DNA of 64,000 bases from Nitrospirota bacterium (lineage in GTDB: Bacteria; Nitrospirota; Thermodesulfovibrionia; Thermodesulfovibrionales; JdFR-88). Below, piece after piece: positions 60,589 to 64,000 of the stretch (the first letter of the stretch is position 1; each line of letters opens with the position of its first letter). The notes beneath the pieces were generated by a model. The model worked only from the letters and a program-made list of their open reading frames with translations. It was not told where the DNA came from and ran no database searches. The stretch covers positions 17,412-81,411 of the forward strand of contig JAJYJK010000007.1 in assembly GCA_021789555.1 (NCBI GenBank), given 5' to 3'. The translations under genes were made by a program, and so were the position numbers.

Positions 60589-61032
60589 GTGGAGAAGCTT
60601 GGCAGCGGTCTTGCCGGGCTCATCCGCAGACTGGGACTCGAGGACGCGGCGAGGCTGCACGGCATAAAGGCGCGTTGGCGCGAACTCGTCGGCCTGCCGC
60701 TCTCGGAGAATCTGGAGCCGGGATTCATCTCCGGCTCAACCCTGCACATAGCCGGCTCGCCGCTCTGGATTGAGCAGGCCGGCTTCTACCGCGAAGAGAT
60801 ATTAAAAAGACTCCTGCCCCTTGGCATCAGGGACCTGAAATTCAAACCCGGCCAGCTGATAAAAAAAGCGGACCGCCTTTCACAGACAAAAAACGAGAAG
60901 CCTCCACTTACCGGCGAGGAGATCAGGCAGGTCGAGATCGCCGTCCATCCCATCAGGGACGAGGAGTTGAAGGAGCTCTGCCGCGGGATAATGGCCAGGG
61001 CCCTTGCGCGCGAGAGGGCGGCGGACCTGTGA
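60589..61032 (+). CDS. DUF721 / DciA-like protein
   Basis: 147 residues from GTG. LHGIKARWRELVGLPLSENLEPGFISGSTLHIAGSPLWIEQAGFYREEILKRL matches the DUF721 (DciA) pattern, a KH-like fold that helps load the replicative helicase in bacteria without DnaC. The basic C-terminal half is variable. It follows rpmB directly, so the two are likely cotranscribed. Confidence 0.78.
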   Translation: MEKLGSGLAGLIRRLGLEDAARLHGIKARWRELVGLPLSENLEPGFISGSTLHIAGSPLWIEQAGFYREEILKRLLPLGIRDLKFKPGQLIKKADRLSQTKNEKPPLTGEEIRQVEIAVHPIRDEELKELCRGIMARALARERAADL

Positions 61033-61041
61033 TCGGAGACC

Positions 61042-61071
61042 TTGACTTTTACCGGTTTTAAAAGATATTTT
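61042..61071 (+). promoter_or_regulatory. Promoter of the LysM protein gene
   Basis: TTGACT (61042-61047), 18 bases, TATTTT (61066-61071), with a leader of about 65 bases and AAGGAG before the ATG at 61143. Confidence 0.4.
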
Positions 61072-61142
61072 TAATCCCGATGGAACGGCTTCTTTTCACG
61101 AGGGACCAAGCCCCTTATCTTCGTCCAGGAAGGAGTCTTTAA

Positions 61143-62237
61143 ATGAAAAAAAATCACCTGATAGGAGCAGCCATGGCGGTCCTGCTGCTTGTCGGCGGCG
61201 CGCCCGGATGGGGCGAAGGTTTTAACGGCGGCGGCCCGGCCGCTCCCGGCCCGTACAAGGTCAAAAAGGGAGATACGCTGTGGGACATCTCCGGCAGCGA
61301 ATTTAAAGACCCCTTCCGGTGGCCGCTCATCTGGAATGAAAACCCGAAGATCAAAAACCCCGACAGGATATATCCGGGACAGGAGATAAATATACCCGCC
61401 ATACCGGCCCCTAAAACGGCCGGCGCCGCCGGAGCCGTATCAGCCGCGCCGGCTGAAACCGCGGCCCCGGAAACGGCCGCGCCGGAGACAAAACCGGCAA
61501 AGGGAAAAACCGCGCGGGAAAAAAACAACGGGGCCATGACGCCCGCAAGCAAAGCTGGATATCTCTTCAGTGACGAGGAGATACTCTCCAGTGGCTTCGT
61601 CGCGAAGGATATCTCGGAGGCGGGGGTCGTGACAACGCGAAATGGCGGCACTGAAATAACCACCGCGGGGGACGATCTGTATATGGAGACCTCTGAGCCG
61701 AGTGGGCCGGTGAAGACAGGGGAAAAATTCCTCGTCGCGGGCGTATCGAAGATAAACGATCCGGCAACAGGCGAGTTCGCGGGCTATCTCGTTGACCCTC
61801 ACGGCGTTGCGCGGGTCGAGGGTGTTTTGGCGGGAAAGACGAAAAAAGAAGGCGCCATTCTCCGGGCGTACATCTCCCGGGTATTTGAAGGCATCATGCC
61901 GGGGGATGTCCTTCTCAGGTATAAGGAGCCGGAAAAAATCCCCCAGGGCGCCGGAGGGAAACCGGAGGTCGAAGGCCACGTGCTCGCATTGAAAGGCCAG
62001 GCGCTTATCGGGGCGGGATGGAATATCGTCTACCTGGACAAGGGCAGCGCCAATGGGCTAAAACCCGGAGACGTGCTTGAGACCATGAAGGGACCTGGAA
62101 AAAATGCGCTCCTGCAGATAATAAGCGTCGAGCCGGATTCCGCCACGGCATTGGTCAGGGAAAGCCAGACCGTCGTGAGGCCGGGAGATATTTTTACCGG
62201 GGTTGAAAATACACCCTCTCCCAACCCTCTCCCTTAA
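61143..62237 (+). CDS. Secreted LysM-domain protein
   Basis: 364 residues. A signal peptide (about 1-24) is followed by a LysM domain (about 37-83, [27 protein letters not shown] ... [10 protein letters not shown]) that binds peptidoglycan. Then comes an Ala/Pro/Thr-rich linker (about 85-125) with APETAAPET duplicates and a C-terminal domain like those of LysM proteins near rpoD or dprA in Deltaproteobacteria. The last residues, NTPSPNPLP, and the stop codon come from a dispersed repeat (62213-62252). Cell-wall role inferred. Confidence 0.85.
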   Translation: MKKNHLIGAAMAVLLLVGGAPGWGEGFNGGGPAAPGPYKVKKGDTLWDISGSEFKDPFRWPLIWNENPKIKNPDRIYPGQEINIPAIPAPKTAGAAGAVSAAPAETAAPETAAPETKPAKGKTAREKNNGAMTPASKAGYLFSDEEILSSGFVAKDISEAGVVTTRNGGTEITTAGDDLYMETSEPSGPVKTGEKFLVAGVSKINDPATGEFAGYLVDPHGVARVEGVLAGKTKKEGAILRAYISRVFEGIMPGDVLLRYKEPEKIPQGAGGKPEVEGHVLALKGQALIGAGWNIVYLDKGSANGLKPGDVLETMKGPGKNALLQIISVEPDSATALVRESQTVVRPGDIFTGVENTPSPNPLP

Positions 62238-62252
62238 GGGAGAGGGTTTCAC
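62213..62252 (-). repeat. Dispersed palindromic repeat, copy 3 (inverse orientation)
   Basis: On the minus strand it reads GTGAAACCCTCTCCC-TTAA-GGGAGAGGGT followed by TGGGAGAGGGTG, nearly the same as copy 1 at 19250-19288. Its first part is translated as the end of the LysM protein. Confidence 0.8.
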
Positions 62253-62260
62253 TTTTAAAA

Positions 62261-62308
62261 AGCAAAAAAGCCGCGGGAAAAATTTATTTTTCCCGCGGCT
62301 TTTTTGCT
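62261..62308. terminator. Bidirectional rho-independent terminator
   Basis: Perfect 22-bp arms (62261-62282 and 62287-62308) with a four-base loop TTTA; the core is GCCGCGGG/CCCGCGGC with A-tract before and T-tract after. It serves the LysM gene on the plus strand and rpoD on the minus strand, which meet here. Confidence 0.93.
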
Positions 62309-62324
62309 TATCGCTGCCTGCCGG

Positions 62325-63743
62325 TCAGCCCAGGTTCTTGAGCGCCCGCAGCCTGCTTGGATGTTTCAGTTTCCTCAGGGCCTTCGCCTCGATCTGGCGC
62401 ACCCTTTCGCGCGTAATTGAGAGGTATCTGCCTACCTCCTCGAGCGTGTGGTCCCTGTCGGTGCCTATGCCGAAGCGCATCCTGATGACCTTCTCCTCCT
62501 TCGGGGTGAGGGTCTTAAGGACGCTCTGTATCTGCTCGGAAATCTCGGATTTCTCCGCGTCGGAATAAGGCGACGGGCTGTTTTTGTCCCCGATGAAATC
62601 CTCAAGCTCCGTGTCCTCGTCCCCGATGGGGGTCTGGAGCGCGATGGGGTCCTGGATGGCCCTGAAAACTTCATCGACCTTTCTTACGGGCACTAGCAGT
62701 TTCTGGGCCAGCTCCTCGTTAGTGGGCTCCCTGCCCAACTGATGGGTGAGCTCCCTCGAGGCCTTCGTTACCCGGTTATAAAACTCCATCATGTGCACGG
62801 GGACACGTATGGTCTTTGTCTGGTCTATTAAGGCCCTCGTGATGGCCTGCCGGATCCACCAGGTCGCATAAGTGGAAAATTTAAACCCTTTTTCGTATTT
62901 GAACTTGTCCACGGCCTTCATGAGGCCGATGTTTCCTTCCTGGATGAGGTCCAAAAGCGGCAGCCCGCGTCCCACGTAATTTTTCGCGATGTTGACGACG
63001 AGCCTGAGGTTGCGGGTGATGAGCTCGTTTTTCGCCTCTCTCACCAGGGTATTGGCCTTCTGGAGCCTTTCCCAGCTGCCCTTCAGGCTGTCCACCTTTA
63101 TGCCCACCTCGGTCTCGATCTTTTTCGTATCCTGCTGGACTTCCTTTTGGAGGGCATCGAGTTTCTTCGAGGAGCTGTTTCCGCCCTTCCTGGCCTTTTC
63201 CTTGATTATCCTGCGCAGCTCCTTGAGCGAACCATACCTGCCCAGCCTCCTGTCGGTCTCGCGCACCTTGCCCATTATCTCTTCGAGTCTCTGGAGGACT
63301 TTCCTGATCGCCTCATCGGTCCTCTCCTCCTCGGTCACGCCCTCCTCGACCTCGATGGACGCTTCCGCTTTCTTGAAAAGAGGCATTGCGATTACAATCT
63401 CTTTTATTATGTTTTTGCCCTGTTCGAGTTGTTTTGCAAGCTCGGTCTCCTCATCCTTCGTGAGGATGGATATGTTGCCCATGGAATGGAAATAGGCCTG
63501 CACGAGGTCCTCGGTCTTTTCGTACTCCACGACCTCGGTTTCCTCGAACCCCATCTCCTCCGTGGCGCCTTCTTCGTAATCCACGACCTTGACGCCCATA
63601 TCCTGAAGGAGGTCCATGAGCTCCTCTATCTCATCGGGTGAAAAATACTCCGAGGGCAGGGCCTCGTTTATCTCGTCATAGGTGAGGACGCCGCGCCGCT
63701 TCCCCATGTCTATTATCTCTTCGAAGATGTCCTTTTCCCGCAT
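62325..63743 (-). CDS. rpoD: RNA polymerase primary sigma factor (RpoD, sigma-70)
   Basis: 472 residues. Region 1.1 (about 5-55), region 1.2 ([31 protein letters not shown]), a fairly short non-conserved spacer, region 2 ([57 protein letters not shown]), region 3 and region 4.2 ([28 protein letters not shown]). These read the TTGACA/TATAAT promoters seen in the window. The ATG at 63743 has AGGAGA nine bases upstream; GTG 63749 is too near. 23S rRNA lies upstream on the same strand. Confidence 0.97.
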   Translation of the reverse strand: MREKDIFEEIIDMGKRRGVLTYDEINEALPSEYFSPDEIEELMDLLQDMGVKVVDYEEGATEEMGFEETEVVEYEKTEDLVQAYFHSMGNISILTKDEETELAKQLEQGKNIIKEIVIAMPLFKKAEASIEVEEGVTEEERTDEAIRKVLQRLEEIMGKVRETDRRLGRYGSLKELRRIIKEKARKGGNSSSKKLDALQKEVQQDTKKIETEVGIKVDSLKGSWERLQKANTLVREAKNELITRNLRLVVNIAKNYVGRGLPLLDLIQEGNIGLMKAVDKFKYEKGFKFSTYATWWIRQAITRALIDQTKTIRVPVHMMEFYNRVTKASRELTHQLGREPTNEELAQKLLVPVRKVDEVFRAIQDPIALQTPIGDEDTELEDFIGDKNSPSPYSDAEKSEISEQIQSVLKTLTPKEEKVIRMRFGIGTDRDHTLEEVGRYLSITRERVRQIEAKALRKLKHPSRLRALKNLG

Positions 63744-63800
63744 ATGCACAGTATCTCCTTACGGGGAGAAATATTAAGAAACCAACATTTTCCCTTTTTA

Positions 63801-63809
63801 ATTATAGCA
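63801..63809 (-). promoter_or_regulatory. Extended -10 promoter of rpoD
   Basis: On the minus strand TGC-TATAAT: TATAAT (63801-63806) with TG one base upstream (63807-63809). The extended -10 can replace a good -35, which is not visible. The leader to the rpoD ATG is about 50 bases and holds AGGAGA. Confidence 0.6.
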
Positions 63810-63892
63810 GAAAACTATTGGTTATAGAATGCTAAATGAAAGTGAAATTTTTCTTGGAAAAAGTTTTTATTTTTTCTTTAAAAGGGGAAATG

Positions 63893-64000
63893 GGTCAAGC
63901 CTCACGGTCTATTAGTACTGGCCAGCTGAGCGTGTTACCACGCTTACACCTCCAGCCTATCGACCTGGTAGTCTACCAGGGACCTTCAGGGGCCATATGG
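63893..64000 (-). rRNA. 23S ribosomal RNA, 3' end (cut by window edge)
   Basis: On the minus strand the last part reads ATAGGCTGGAGGTGTAAGCG, then GCTCAGCTGGCCAGTACTAA and TAGACCGTGAGGCTTGAC, the standard 3' end of bacterial 23S rRNA. The end is set by likeness to E. coli and may be off by a few bases. No 5S gene lies in the 150 bases between it and rpoD. Confidence 0.93.

Noticed and set aside
63760..63890. 5S rRNA between 23S and rpoD
   Set aside because: The stretch is AT-rich and has none of the conserved 5S sequence; a 5S gene would fill nearly all of it.

Overview
The window looks like a chromosomal piece of a GC-rich, didermal (LPS-type), probably anaerobic or respiratory bacterium of the Deltaproteobacteria/Nitrospirota kind. 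This is inferred from a complete type II secretion core (gspC to gspN), lipoproteins and an outer-membrane-like protein, a membrane-bound multihaem cytochrome/Fe-S/NrfD module, a haem-motif sensor kinase, the ilvC-psd-pssA-leuA gene order, and a 59-residue L28 with two Cys pairs. No marker in the window fixes the genus. Coding density is high, and many genes overlap by 1-4 bases (ATGA, GTGA, TGATG).

Layout. 0-8.4 kb: 5' part of ndk, mdh and a CCA/poly(A) polymerase gene on the minus strand, then an ilvC-psd-pssA-leuA-RNB operon (branched amino acids, phosphatidylethanolamine, RNA turnover). 8.4-16.8 kb: a PIN/RHH toxin-antitoxin pair, a putative outer-membrane protein, thiD, radA, a lipoprotein, an ExeA-like ATPase and a large TPR protein. 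16.9-19.2 kb: an iscR-tusA-iscS-iscU operon with an IscR-type operator. 19.3-26.3 kb: LuxR regulator, SemiSWEET, SSS symporter, receiver protein, and a lipid-sugar cassette (PAP2-GT39 fusion, GT2, UPF0104 membrane protein). 26.3-33.2 kb: an RHH/RelE pair, cysM, an mnmA-mog-ccdA operon and the cytochrome/Fe-S/NrfD operon. 33.3-45.4 kb: tandem UspA, Na+/H+ antiporter, DUF1844, DksA/TraR zinc finger, an ABC permease pair, UbiD, a Cys-rich DUF5714-like protein, a receiver protein and histidine kinase, and a site-2 protease. 45.5-56.5 kb: the type II secretion cluster. 56.5-64 kb: infB-rbfA-nrnA, rpmB-dciA-like, a LysM protein, rpoD and the 3' end of a 23S rRNA gene.

Most striking points. (1) The IscS-like protein in the isc operon has Glu where the PLP-binding Lys should be and has lost two other PLP contacts, but keeps the catalytic Cys. 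It resembles the reported PLP-less IscS of Archaeoglobus fulgidus and suggests a non-canonical Fe-S assembly system. (2) Many transcription-unit heads have a -10 element only 5-10 bases before the start codon and no Shine-Dalgarno site, implying widespread leaderless mRNAs. (3) The secretin GspD carries a C-terminal domain that reads like a subtilase/fervidolysin prodomain. (4) A four-unit, 31-bp tandem array of terminator-like hairpins lies between two convergent genes. (5) The phosphatidylserine decarboxylase has Ser-Ser rather than Gly-Ser at its self-cleavage site. (6) A dispersed palindromic repeat has supplied the C-terminal tail and stop codon of the LysM protein.
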